DNA from: Rhizobium sullae
GTDB lineage: Bacteria > Pseudomonadota > Alphaproteobacteria > Rhizobiales > Rhizobiaceae
NCBI RefSeq assembly: GCF_025200715.1
Contig: NZ_CP104145.1
Coordinates: forward strand, 124,001-188,000
Length of the DNA: 64,000 nt
Direction of reading: 5' to 3'
Made by a program: the position numbers and the translations under genes. Below the pieces are notes generated by a model. The model ran no database searches. It was not told the origin of the DNA and saw nothing but the letters and a program-made list of their open reading frames with translations. Positions 25,211 to 34,053 of the stretch are shown here, piece by piece; position 1 is the first letter of the stretch, and every line of letters starts with the position of its first letter.

Positions 25211-25614
25211 GCCGCTTAGTCTAAGTCTAGACTGCAGCTTCCTCGACGAGCCAGCTGTTCCAGCGCTGGCGAAGCATCTTCGAGGCTAGCCTTCATAGCT
25301 TATCCCTCTCAAGCGAACAGGCTTCGAGATCGTCCTCGGCTGCAGCCGATCATCGACGTCGCGCATCTGGCCTGCGAGCACTTCACGTGCTCCGCGACGC
25401 AGAAGCACACGAGCGAGATCCGGAGACGGGTGCGCAGAAAGCGCAGACAGGACGGAGCTTCCGCGGTTTGGATACACATGAACGGCCCACCGGCAGCTGA
25501 TTCCGCGCGCCTTGTGATGCCAGCGCTTGACCAAACCCGACTATTAAGCAATTTTTGGGCAGCGCCGCACGTAACAGACGCGGCCTCGGAGAATTTGATT
25601 GGAGCGTCGTCAGC
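25211..25614. other. Upstream region of rpoN
   Basis: No gene supported. I found neither a -24/-12 promoter nor a TGT-N10-ACA site directly ahead of rpoN, so its expression signal is unclear. Confidence 0.45.
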
Positions 25615-27156
25615 ATGGGTTTTTCCGCGAGCCTTCATTTAAGACAGTCGCAGTCGCTAACTATGTCACCGCAACTGATACAGTCGATCAAGCTGCTTCA
25701 TATGAACCATCTGGAACTCAGCCAGTTCATCGCTCAGGAAGCGGAGAAGAATCCGCTGCTCGAGATCCCTTCGCCCGATGACGCGATCTCAGCGGAGCGT
25801 GAGGATTCAGGCCCGCACCCGGGGGAGGCCGGCAGCGAATTCGACGATGGGTTGGTCGACAGCGCCATGTCGAGGTCCGGCGAGAGGCTCAGCGATTGCC
25901 TCGACGCCGACTTCGCCAACGTCTTCCCGGACGCTACGACCCCGCAGCGGGCGGATGCGCCCGAGCTGCTCGGGCAGTGGAAGTCGATGTCGGGTGCGGG
26001 CGACGGCGAGGGTTACGATCTCGACGATTTCGTCGCCGGCCGCAAGACGCTGAGGGAGACGCTCATCGAGCAGCTTGCCTTCGCGCTTGGCGCTGCCTCC
26101 GATCGGCTGATCGCCCAGCACCTGATGGACCAGCTCGACGACGCCGGCTATCTCCACGCCGACCTCGCCGTGACCGCCGCTCGATTGGGTGCGGCAGTCG
26201 AGGACGTGACGCGTGTGCTCCATGTTATGCAGCAGTTCGATCCGCCGGGCGTATTCGCGCGCACACTTGGGGAGTGCCTTGCCCTTCAGCTGCGCGCCCG
26301 AAACCGTCTCCATCCGGCGATGGAGACGCTCATCGGCTCTCTCGAACTGCTGGCACGGCGCGACTTTGCAAGCCTCAAGAAGATCTGCGGCGTCGACGAG
26401 GGCGATCTCATCGACATGCTCTCCGAGATCCGCAAGCTCGACCCGAAGCCGGGCACCAGCTTCGAAACCAGTGTTTCCGCGTCCAACATTCCCGATGTCG
26501 TGGTGCGCGCCCAGTCCGATGGCGGCTGGCTCATCGAACTCAATCCGGATGCGCTGCCCCGGGTCCTCGTCAACCGCGAGTATTTCAGAGAAATATCCCG
26601 CTCCAGCCGGAAGAACAGCGGCGAACAGGCCTTTCTCAACGAGTGCCTGCAGAATGCCAACTGGCTGACGCGCAGCCTCGATCAGCGCGCCAGGACGATC
26701 ATGAAGGTGGCAGACGAGATCGTCCAGCAGCAGCAGGCCTTCCTGATCCACGGCGTCGACCATCTGCGCCCGCTGAACCTCAGCATCGTCGCGGATGCGA
26801 TCAAGATGAGCGAGTCGACGGTGAGCCGGGTGACCTCCAACAAATACATGCTCACCCCGCGCGGACAGTTCGAGCTGAAATATTTCTTCCCGGTCTCGAT
26901 CGGTTCGGCGGAAAACGGCGATGCGCATTCGGCCGTGTCCGTACGCCATCGCATCGGCACGATGATCAATCAGGAAAGCGCCGATGACGTGCTTTCGGAC
27001 GAAGACATCGTCGACGTCCTCAAGAAGACAGGTGTCGAGATCGCCAGACGCACCGTCGCAAAATATCGCGAAACGATGAACATCCCCTCTTCTGTCCAAC
27101 GACGCCGCGAGAAGCGTGCGGCATCAGCGGTGAAGGGGCACTCGGGCAATCTTTAG
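25615..27156 (+). CDS. rpoN: Sigma-54 factor, symbiotic copy
   Basis: 513 residues from ATG 25615. Region I is glutamine/leucine-rich (SASLHLRQSQSLTMSPQLIQ), followed by an acidic region II (~55-115), the core-binding region III, and near the C-terminus the invariant RpoN box ARRTVAKYRE (residues ~487-496). It directs transcription from -24/-12 promoters with NifA and is needed for nif expression. An upstream in-frame ATG at 25555 is less likely because homology starts at MGFSASLHL. Rhizobia often carry a second, symbiotic rpoN. Confidence 0.95.
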   Translation: MGFSASLHLRQSQSLTMSPQLIQSIKLLHMNHLELSQFIAQEAEKNPLLEIPSPDDAISAEREDSGPHPGEAGSEFDDGLVDSAMSRSGERLSDCLDADFANVFPDATTPQRADAPELLGQWKSMSGAGDGEGYDLDDFVAGRKTLRETLIEQLAFALGAASDRLIAQHLMDQLDDAGYLHADLAVTAARLGAAVEDVTRVLHVMQQFDPPGVFARTLGECLALQLRARNRLHPAMETLIGSLELLARRDFASLKKICGVDEGDLIDMLSEIRKLDPKPGTSFETSVSASNIPDVVVRAQSDGGWLIELNPDALPRVLVNREYFREISRSSRKNSGEQAFLNECLQNANWLTRSLDQRARTIMKVADEIVQQQQAFLIHGVDHLRPLNLSIVADAIKMSESTVSRVTSNKYMLTPRGQFELKYFFPVSIGSAENGDAHSAVSVRHRIGTMINQESADDVLSDEDIVDVLKKTGVEIARRTVAKYRETMNIPSSVQRRREKRAASAVKGHSGNL

Positions 27157-27322
27157 GCGGAGGGGAGCATTTTAAGGCGCCTCGCTTATATTTGGCCTGA
27201 TGGCCGGCAACGCATGGCAGGGCAGCCCCACGAGCCTTCGCACACCTTACGGGGTTACTGACGGGCGCGGGTTGCCTTCGGCCGCTCGCCGACGAAGCAC
27301 TGGAGAGAGAGAGAGAAAAAAA

Positions 27323-27394
27323 ATGGGAAGCTCCACTAAGAAAGCAGTTCAGGCCGTTCGGCGATACTGGGTAGCAAGCTGGAACGAGGGGTGA
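27323..27394 (+). CDS. Possible 23-residue microprotein
   Basis: MGSSTKKAVQAVRRYWVASW plus NEG; the peptide is basic and amphipathic. The ATG follows a long GAGAGAGAGA purine tract. Its TGA overlaps the ATG of the next micro-ORF (TGATG at 27392-27396), as in translational coupling. Unknown; could be chance. Confidence 0.25.
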   Translation: MGSSTKKAVQAVRRYWVASWNEG

Positions 27395-27459
27395 TGAGAT
27401 GTGATGGCAAACCGGTCGAACCGGGGATTAGATATCGCGGTAGGGACGCCCATTACTGA
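27394..27459 (+). CDS. Possible 21-residue microprotein, coupled
   Basis: MRCDGKPVEPGIRYRGRDAH plus Y. The composition looks like folded-protein sequence rather than random. It overlaps the preceding micro-ORF by one base. It may instead be the remnant of a larger gene. Confidence 0.25.
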   Translation: MRCDGKPVEPGIRYRGRDAHY

Positions 27460-27615
27460 TACTGCTGGCGAATTCGATTTCTAAGCGCCGCGCATGCGAA
27501 GCGCGTTGGATGCGGCGTTACGACTAACCTAAAGTTGCGATCTAGAACGAGTCAGACCTATACGACGCTTGTAGAATCGGAGCCCATCTCGGCCTCAGAT
27601 TCGCACAGGATAGTA

Positions 27616-27664
27616 ATGTCGCTCAAGCCTCAAGAGACTGCCCCGGTTCCCGAAGACACGCGCC
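27616..27664 (+). pseudogene. IS1182-type transposase, first 16 codons only
   Basis: MSLKPQETAPVPEDTR matches the start of IS1182-family transposases (MSLKPQ-PP-VPE-T-R as I recall). The IS6 element begins directly after codon 16, so the rest has been removed or displaced. Confidence 0.55.
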
Positions 27665-28471
27665 GGTGATGTCACGTTGTCAGCGGCTTAACGGTTGTCT
27701 GGTAATAGGTTGGGATGAACAGTCCGGCCGTAAGCTACAAGAACCACCGCTTTCCACCGCAGATCATCGCGCGTGCGGTCTGGCTGTATTTTCGGTTCCC
27801 TTTGAGCCTGAGGATGGTCGAGGAGATGCTGCTGGAGCGCGGTATCGTCGTCTCCCATGAGACGATCCGGAGATGGGGTCGCAAATTCGGAACGGCTTAT
27901 GCCAGGCAGTTGTGCAGAAAGAGGCCTTCGCGAAAGGATATCTGGCATCTGGACGAGGTGGTGATTTCCATCGGCGGCCGCAAACATTGGCTCTGGCGTG
28001 CCGTTGACCAAGACGGTTACGTTCTCGACGAGATCGTTCAAGCCCGCCGCGATACCCAAGCCGCCAGGCGATTGCTGGTCAGGCTGCTGAAGAAGCAAGG
28101 CCTGACGCCGAAGCGGATCGTCACCGACAAATTGCGCTCATATGGTGCTGCAAGACGGGAGGTGATGCCCGCCGTCGAACATCGATCGCACAAGGGCCTG
28201 AACAATCGAGCCGCGAATTCTCACATGCCGCTTCGAAAACGGGAGCGGATGATGCAGGGATTTCGATCCGTCGGCGGCTTGCAACGGTTCATATCGATCT
28301 TTTCGGCACTCCGAAATCTCTTCGTCCCCCCGCACCAGAAAAACTCAGCCCTCGCCATCCACATCCATCGGATCCGCGCAAGGGCGCAGTGGAAAGCCGT
28401 GACCGGCGCAACCGCCTGACGTCTCACACAAGCGCCTTGTTCCGACCTTGATCAAACAACGTGACATCGCC
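27665..28471 (+). mobile_element. IS6-family insertion sequence, full copy C
   Basis: 807 bp with both 16-bp terminal repeats. Flanking octamers (CACGCGCC left, GGTCGCAC right) do not match, so no target duplication survives; this is common after IS6-mediated deletion or inversion. Confidence 0.92.
27715..28419 (+). CDS. IS6 transposase with the catalytic glutamate replaced (E167A)
   Basis: 234 residues, same as the other copies except for a few substitutions. The third DDE residue is altered: NNRAENSHVPL reads NNRAANSHMPL here (GAG to GCG), giving E167A plus V171M; M223R is also present. D80 and D138 are unchanged. The protein should be catalytically inactive, though its terminal repeats could still be used by the intact copies. 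Confidence 0.9.
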   Translation: MNSPAVSYKNHRFPPQIIARAVWLYFRFPLSLRMVEEMLLERGIVVSHETIRRWGRKFGTAYARQLCRKRPSRKDIWHLDEVVISIGGRKHWLWRAVDQDGYVLDEIVQARRDTQAARRLLVRLLKKQGLTPKRIVTDKLRSYGAARREVMPAVEHRSHKGLNNRAANSHMPLRKRERMMQGFRSVGGLQRFISIFSALRNLFVPPHQKNSALAIHIHRIRARAQWKAVTGATA

Positions 28472-28592
28472 GGTCGCACCGTTACTTGTCAGCTCGAAAT
28501 GATGACCGGGGGCGGCGGCACAAGATTGCGGCATTGGCAGCTGCAACCCCATCGAAGGACGAATTCCATACTGAACGCGCGCTGGGCGCACT

Positions 28593-28985
28593 TCAACAAT
28601 CATGCAGCCAACCAGTTTCGGCGCTCCTCGCCCGTTGCACGTCGTCGTCGACTGCGCACCAGTCGCAAATCCGACATATGTCGATGCCGACTTCCGCACC
28701 TCGATGAAGCACGATCAGTTTATCTGCTTTGCGATACATGTGTGAGGCGACATACGCGCGACGGTGCCCTTCATCATCAACGATTTCGAATATATACCTC
28801 AAACAATCACCCGGAGCAATTGCACAATCTGAGGAGTATTCGCCAAGCGCTTGTGGGAGGCTTGTACCCTTCCGGCCAAAGGATCGCTTCCATTCTGCCG
28901 GATACGCGGCTCCTAGCGACGAGTAACCGGTGGCTTCGCGCATTAATGCAGCCACTTCTGCCTTCTGCGCGCAGTCAAGCTGCAA
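28593..28985 (-). CDS. Hypothetical cysteine-containing protein
   Basis: 130 residues (MQLDCAQKAEVAALMREATG ... GDCLRYIFEIVDDEGHRRAY ... VGIDICRICDWCAVDDD). Cysteines cluster in CRICDWC near the C-terminus. The middle part looks like a beta-rich fold. No ribosome site is evident. Not recognised; its place near symbiotic genes and its codon use suggest a real gene. Confidence 0.5.
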   Translation of the reverse strand: MQLDCAQKAEVAALMREATGYSSLGAAYPAEWKRSFGRKGTSLPQALGEYSSDCAIAPGDCLRYIFEIVDDEGHRRAYVASHMYRKADKLIVLHRGAEVGIDICRICDWCAVDDDVQRARSAETGWLHDC

Positions 28986-29017
28986 TCAGCCTCGTGATGC
29001 AAGTGACGAAGATATGA

Positions 29018-29363
29018 CGAGAATGCCGTCGCGAACGAACAGCGTTTTAGCCGGCGAGCCTCATTGGTAGTTCAACCATCAAAACCGTAGAAGCCCTAGC
29101 GTTTTTGTATGCCGGTGCTTCGAACTTCTCCTTTGAGTCCACCTCGATGGCACCGACCGACAGAAGGCGGCGGTGGAGCCGACATCTCCCTTATATTTCG
29201 CGTCGTTTCTCGCCGGCGGGGAGCATGACCGGCTTCGCCGCCCCGATCCAAACGGCATCATGGACCAAAGCGGTATACTAGAATAGTTGCTATTAGCAGC
29301 GCAGGCTGCACGGGAAGGTCAAGCGGCGCTTCCACATTCCTAAAGTCACCGGTGTTTACGCAT
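29018..29363. other. Intergenic stretch before the monooxygenase gene 3' end
   Basis: No gene or clear regulatory element seen. Confidence 0.45.
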
Positions 29364-30392
29364 TTAATCAACTCGATCCATAATGCCGGACTGAATGGCC
29401 AGGGCGGTGTACTGCGAGGCGTCCAGCGGCAGATCTCCAAACGCGAGTTGACAAAGAAGGTAGTTGGCACCCGCCTCTTCCAGCTGATCAAGGAGAGCCC
29501 GGCGCGCAAAAGTTTCCGTTCCTACCACGCACAACTCGCTCTCGATTGCGGCATCCAAGGTCAGCGGCAAGTTTGGCGGAAGGGGGATCGCGTTGGCATC
29601 GTACAGGAATTTGAAGTTCCTGACCCATCGATCGTAAGCAGGTGCCGCGAGTGAATGGGCGTGCGCGGCAGAGTGTCCGACCACTACCATTCGGAGCAAT
29701 CCGAGAAAAGGCGCTTGGTCGTCCGCGTCAGTGTTTTGCTCTGGATGGGAACGGAAGGCATCAGTAATTTTGCGAACCACAGACGCGGGTCCTAGGCACG
29801 CGATATTTGCGCCGTTGGCAGCGGCCCAAGCCGCAGATTCGGGCCGGTTGGTGGCGATCCATGTAGGCGGATGCGGACGCTGATGAGGCCGCAGCGTCAA
29901 AGGGACATCGTTTAGCTCAAAATGCTTACCTTGGTAGGATAGTGTGCCGCCCTTCATTGCCTTCACGAGGATTTCGCTGGCTTCGATGTAGCGCTCCGGC
30001 ACCGCGTCTGCACCAATCCCGAAGTAATTCAATTCGATCGGGAGAGAGCCGCGCCCTATACCAAGCTCGAGCCTACCACCGCTCAATTGGTCCAGCATAC
30101 AGATCTCTTCAAACGCGCGTAACGGATGAGAAAGGCTGAGCAACATGACCAAGGGGCCCACACGAAGTTGCCGAGTGCGCTGTGCGACGCTCGACAAGAA
30201 CAAATTCGGCGATGCGCCTCTCCCATGCGGGGTACAATGGTGCTCCGCGAGGTGATATGCATAAAAACCGAGCCGATCGCATGTCTCGGCTAACGTCAGG
30301 CGGTCGGCGTACTGTTGTGCGATGTCGCGACCGTCCTCGTCTAAGTGATCAAAGATGCCGACGGTTAGCTTCGAAGGGAAGGTGTGTCTCAT
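29364..30392 (-). CDS. Luciferase-like flavin-dependent monooxygenase
   Basis: 342 residues of the LLM class: KLTVGIFDHLDED start, AEHHCTPHGRGASPNLFLSS, then GPLVMLLSLSHPLRAFEEIC and GRLELGIGRGSLPIELNYFG, the FMN-binding barrel of bacterial luciferase relatives. It should oxidise an organic substrate using FMNH2; the substrate is unknown. It resembles Y4vJ of NGR234, encoded next to nif genes there. The start MRHTF at 30392 has GGAG 9 bases upstream; MKVGDD at 30413 is the alternative. Confidence 0.85.
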   Translation of the reverse strand: MRHTFPSKLTVGIFDHLDEDGRDIAQQYADRLTLAETCDRLGFYAYHLAEHHCTPHGRGASPNLFLSSVAQRTRQLRVGPLVMLLSLSHPLRAFEEICMLDQLSGGRLELGIGRGSLPIELNYFGIGADAVPERYIEASEILVKAMKGGTLSYQGKHFELNDVPLTLRPHQRPHPPTWIATNRPESAAWAAANGANIACLGPASVVRKITDAFRSHPEQNTDADDQAPFLGLLRMVVVGHSAAHAHSLAAPAYDRWVRNFKFLYDANAIPLPPNLPLTLDAAIESELCVVGTETFARRALLDQLEEAGANYLLCQLAFGDLPLDASQYTALAIQSGIMDRVD

Positions 30393-30557
30393 TCCGTCAT
30401 CTCCAACTTTCATGAACGAGCTAAGGCGTTGATCCAAGCGATCTGAGACGTGACCTCTTCCTGAGTGGAAATGGTCTTGTGCCTAGCTTGAATTTGTTTG
30501 GGCTTTGCGCTGGCTATGCCCCAGATCATCGAGGTATTTGGACGTTGCGCGCACGAT

Positions 30558-31604
30558 TCAAGGTCGCTCAGCTCCCAGAATGTCGCTGACCGCCGCAAGA
30601 AATACATCCATTTGCGCTTTTGTACCGATGCTAACACGGATGCAGTGTTCCAGACCTCGATCGGGGAAGACTGCAACTAGTATCTTTTTCTGCTCCAGCG
30701 AGGCTTGCCACCAGACCCCGTCTCGTCCTGCTGGCACATGGGCCAGCAAGAAGTTCGCGTGCGAGGGAGTTACAGAGAAACCAAGTTGCGACAGCGCCGT
30801 GCTCACCCGCTGCCTCTCATGCTTAACATGCTTGTGGTTTTCGTCGTAGGCGGACCGATGCGCAAGGATGCCGATTCCAACCGCATGGCCGATCACGTTC
30901 ATATTGAAGACGTTCTGGATGTTTCGTAGCCTACCAATGACCTCAGGATGCCCAAAGCCGAGCCCAATGCGAATACCGGCGGCCGCGTAGCTCTTCGAGA
31001 ATGTTCTTAAGAGCAGGAGGTTCGAGTAACGATTAATGAGGCGCAGAGCGTCGTCAGGGGCGAAGTCAACGTAGGCCTCATCCAATACGATCAAGCGGTC
31101 CGACTGTGCTAGAAGGCGTTCGATGTCGGCGATCGAAACAAATGTTCCGGTCGGGTTGTTCGGATTCGCGAGCAGAATAAACTTGGCATCTTTTGCGGGT
31201 CCGAGAAGCAATTGCTCTAACGGCAATGAATGAGCTTCGCCCCACCCAATTTCCAGAAATTGAGCACCCTGCAGAACCGCCAGTTTTCGGTTGAACGAAA
31301 ACCCCGGAGACATCATCGCCACAGCGTCACCCGGAGCAAGGAATGCCCTGTAGATGAGCCCGAGAAGTTCAGACGATCCGTTCCCGGCGATCACCTGATC
31401 CCTGGAGAGGCCGTAGGCATGGGCAGCTGCTTCCCTCAGGCTGGTATTGTCATCTTCTGGATACAAATATTGTCGTTCGAGGGCTGCAACAGCGCTCGCC
31501 CTTACGGGTGGCGGCAATGCAAAGGGGTTCTCATTCGTGTTTAGCTTGACCCAACTAGCATCCGGTGCTGGGCTGGACTCCAAACAATTCAGCTTCATGG
31601 CCAT
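30558..31604 (-). CDS. hisC: HisC-type PLP aminotransferase
   Basis: 348 residues of class I/II aminotransferase fold: KLNTNENPF N-terminus, GNGSSELLGLIYRAFLAPGD cofactor region, NPNNPTG, and the PLP lysine in RTFSKSYAAAGIRIG near residue 214. It would convert imidazole-acetol phosphate to histidinol phosphate or act on a related substrate. Symbiotic plasmids carry such extra copies (Y4wE-like). No other his genes are nearby, so a role outside histidine synthesis is possible. Confidence 0.85.
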   Translation of the reverse strand: MAMKLNCLESSPAPDASWVKLNTNENPFALPPPVRASAVAALERQYLYPEDDNTSLREAAAHAYGLSRDQVIAGNGSSELLGLIYRAFLAPGDAVAMMSPGFSFNRKLAVLQGAQFLEIGWGEAHSLPLEQLLLGPAKDAKFILLANPNNPTGTFVSIADIERLLAQSDRLIVLDEAYVDFAPDDALRLINRYSNLLLLRTFSKSYAAAGIRIGLGFGHPEVIGRLRNIQNVFNMNVIGHAVGIGILAHRSAYDENHKHVKHERQRVSTALSQLGFSVTPSHANFLLAHVPAGRDGVWWQASLEQKKILVAVFPDRGLEHCIRVSIGTKAQMDVFLAAVSDILGAERP

Positions 31605-31814
31605 TGCGAAAGAGACGAGAGTACGCTCTGCAGTTTTGCGTCAGACAAATTTTTCTCCGTTCAGTAGCCGAGGGCAGGCGCATTGTCCGCAGACCGTCGG
31701 ATGCCCGGGTTATGCTGGACGTGTTCTACTAAGGTTTGGCGCAACCGGTAAAATGATCTTTTTGCATGTCATCATTCACCGAATGGATACAGCACGTGCC
31801 CTTTTAGGGCTTTG

Positions 31815-32164
31815 GGTGATGTCACGTTGTCAGCGGCTTAACGGTTGTCGGATAATGGGTTGGGATGAACAGTCCGGCCGTAAGCTACAAGAACCATCGC
31901 TTTCCACCGCAGATCATCGCCCGTGCGGTCTGGCTGTATTTTCGGTTCCCTTTGAGCCTGAGGATGGTCGAGGAGATGCTGCTGGAGCGCGGTATCGTCG
32001 TCTCCCATGAGACGATCCGAAGATGGGGTCGCAAATTCGGAACGGCTTATGCCAGGCAGTTGTGCAGAAAGAGGCCTTCGCGAAAGGATATCTGGCATCT
32101 GGACGAGGTGGTGATTTCCATCGGCGGCCGCAAACATTGGCTCTGGCGTGCCGTTGACCAAGAC
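31815..32164 (+). mobile_element. IS6 5' fragment interrupted by another IS6 copy
   Basis: The first 350 bp of the element in + orientation, ending within the transposase gene at CCAAGAC. A full copy in the opposite orientation follows immediately. The 3' remainder is not found on the far side, so it has been deleted. The break is only a few bases from the insertion point in the complex at 1375-2996. Confidence 0.88.
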
Positions 32165-32971
32165 GGCGATGTCACGTTGTTTGATCAAGGTCGGAACAAG
32201 GCGCTTGTGTGAGACGTCAGGCGGTTGCGCCGGTCACGGCTTTCCACTGCGCCATTGCGCGGATCCGATGGATGTGGATGGCGAGGGCTGAGTTTTTCTG
32301 GTGCGGGGGGACGAAAAGATTTCGGAGTGCCGAAAAGATCGATATGAACCGTTGCAAGCCGCCGACGGATCGAAATCCCTGCATCATCCGCTCCCGTTTT
32401 CGAAGCGGCACGTGAGAATTCTCGGCCCGATTGTTCAGGCCCTTGTGCGATCGATGTTCGACGGCGGGCATCACCTCCCGTCTTGCAGCACCATATGAGC
32501 GCAATTTGTCGGTGACGATCCGCTTCGGCGTCAGGCCTTGCTTCTTCAGCAGCCTGACCAGCAATCGCCTGGCGGCTTGGGTATCGCGGCGGGCTTGAAC
32601 GATCTCGTCGAGAACGTAACCGTCTTGGTCAACGGCACGCCAGAGCCAATGTTTGCGGCCGCCGATGGAAATCACCACCTCGTCCAGATGCCAGATATCC
32701 TTTCGCGAAGGCCTCTTTCTGCACAACTGCCTGGCATAAGCCGTTCCGAATTTGCGACCCCATCTCCGGATCGTCTCATGGGAGACGACGATACCGCGCT
32801 CCAGCAGCATCTCCTCGACCATCCTCAGGCTCAAAGGGAACCGAAAATACAGCCAGACCGCACGGGCGATGATCTGCGGTGGAAAGCGGTGGTTCTTGTC
32901 GCTTACGGCCGGACTGTTCATTCCAACCCATTACCAGACAACCGTTAAGCCGCTGACAACGTGACATCACC
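32165..32971 (-). mobile_element. IS6-family insertion sequence, full copy Q
   Basis: 807 bp with both terminal repeats, minus orientation. Its right end replaces the 5' end of the gene at 32961. Together with the same-orientation copy at 55624-56430 it brackets the whole nif/fix region. Confidence 0.92.
32217..32921 (-). CDS. IS6-family DDE transposase
   Basis: 234 residues with D80, D138 and E167 all present. It differs from copy A by Y8D near the N-terminus, outside the catalytic core. Likely functional. Confidence 0.9.
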   Translation of the reverse strand: MNSPAVSDKNHRFPPQIIARAVWLYFRFPLSLRMVEEMLLERGIVVSHETIRRWGRKFGTAYARQLCRKRPSRKDIWHLDEVVISIGGRKHWLWRAVDQDGYVLDEIVQARRDTQAARRLLVRLLKKQGLTPKRIVTDKLRSYGAARREVMPAVEHRSHKGLNNRAENSHVPLRKRERMMQGFRSVGGLQRFISIFSALRNLFVPPHQKNSALAIHIHRIRAMAQWKAVTGATA

Positions 32972-33332
32972 CGAGCAGTTGTTTGATCGCTGGACCTCCT
33001 CGCTGGCAACCCTGGATCCAGAAAAAGTCGTCGAGAACTATACGCCTGATGCAGTCCTCCTCCCGACACTGTCGAACAAACCGCGCCTGACGCAAGACGA
33101 GCGCCGTGACTATTTCGTGAGCTTCCTGAAGAAGCATCCGTACGGCGAAATCGACAGCCGCACGATCAAGCTTGGCTGCAACGAAGCGCTCGACACCGGC
33201 AACTATACCTTCACTTTGAAGGATGGTAGCAAGGTTCCGGCGCGCTACACCCTTACCTACGAGTTCAAGGACGGCAAGTGGCTGATCTCGTCACATCACT
33301 CCTCTGCTATGCCCGAGAAGCCCGCGGGCTAA
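32961..33332 (+). CDS. NTF2-like (DUF4440/SgcJ-type) protein, 5' end replaced by IS6
   Basis: The 123-residue frame shows an NTF2-like fold: EQLFDRWTSSLATLDPEKVV, ENYTPDAVLLPTLS, and the strand pairs ALDTGNYTFTLKDGSKVPAR and YTLTYEFKDGKWLISSHHSS. The apparent GTG start and first four codons lie in or at the IS6 end (element ends at 32971), so the native N-terminus, perhaps with a signal peptide, is lost. Relatives bind small ligands or act in polyketide-like chemistry; no function is assigned here. Confidence 0.7.
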   Translation: MTSPEQLFDRWTSSLATLDPEKVVENYTPDAVLLPTLSNKPRLTQDERRDYFVSFLKKHPYGEIDSRTIKLGCNEALDTGNYTFTLKDGSKVPARYTLTYEFKDGKWLISSHHSSAMPEKPAG

Positions 33333-33520
33333 TATGTACGGGAGCGTCGGGTAGTCTCGCGCTCCCCAAGCTCCTTGCACTGAGAAAATAAACTAGCCAA
33401 GGCGACCCTCGGCCCACGATTCTTCCATGATTGAATGTTGCGTTCCTTGCGACGAATGGCGGTGCCGTTGGTTCGTATCTCATCAAGGCGCTCATTGGCC
33501 GGGGCCCGCCCGTTAGGTAT

Positions 33521-34045
33521 CTATGACGACGGCGGATGAGGCGGGGGAGATCCTGACGCGGCCCGCCAGTTAGTTGTGAAATTCAGCGCAGCCAACATTT
33601 GGAAGCTGTTGCACCATTGGATGCTGAGGTCGTTGCAGATGTCCGGAATACGACGGTTCGCACGTTGAGTTGATGGTTTCGATGCCTCTACCGTCACCAC
33701 CGTCCGCGTGCTTGGTTGCGCCAGGGCGTAAGCAGTCAAAAACGGATCACGGCCAATTGCGATGATTTCGGCATCGTTGAGGTCCGCCGCGTATCGCGCT
33801 ATCACCGCTTGAACGCGATCGGGATCGACCTCTTCCTCAAGGCACAGCGCGTTGTAGTTGTCCCCCTGGTCCAACCACTCGGCAAGCTCAGACCCTTCGG
33901 TGATCTCTTCAAGTATTTCTACGGGCATTTTGACGTGACCGCCCTCGGCCAAGTGGACAAGCCAGTCCCAAAACTCCGGAAAGCGCCCAATAGGGTAATA
34001 GAGGTTATGCGCCGTGATCAGGACGTTCGCGTCGAGGAGGTGCAC
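33521..34045 (-). CDS. PIN-like DUF4411 family toxin
   Basis: 174 residues starting MHLLDANVLITAHNLYYPIG; the LLDAN and later DAEIIAIGRD aspartates are PIN-domain metal ligands. GTG start at 34045 preceded by GGGGG at a suitable distance. It follows the regulator-protease gene after 8 bp in one operon, as commonly seen for DUF4411 with XRE/COG2856. The last residues after the PIN core (APPHPP-like tail) may be a frameshifted ending. Confidence 0.75.
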   Translation of the reverse strand: MHLLDANVLITAHNLYYPIGRFPEFWDWLVHLAEGGHVKMPVEILEEITEGSELAEWLDQGDNYNALCLEEEVDPDRVQAVIARYAADLNDAEIIAIGRDPFLTAYALAQPSTRTVVTVEASKPSTQRANRRIPDICNDLSIQWCNSFQMLAALNFTTNWRAASGSPPPHPPSS

Positions 34046-34053
34046 TGTTCCCC

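Larger units (their letters stand above)
27157..27664. other. Region between rpoN and an IS6 copy
   Basis: No known gene. It holds two overlapping micro-ORFs (listed separately) and, at its right edge, the first codons of an IS1182-type transposase cut by the IS6 element. Confidence 0.5.

Noticed and set aside
25807..27099. A 430-codon open frame on the minus strand
   Set aside because: Antisense to rpoN and without recognisable features.
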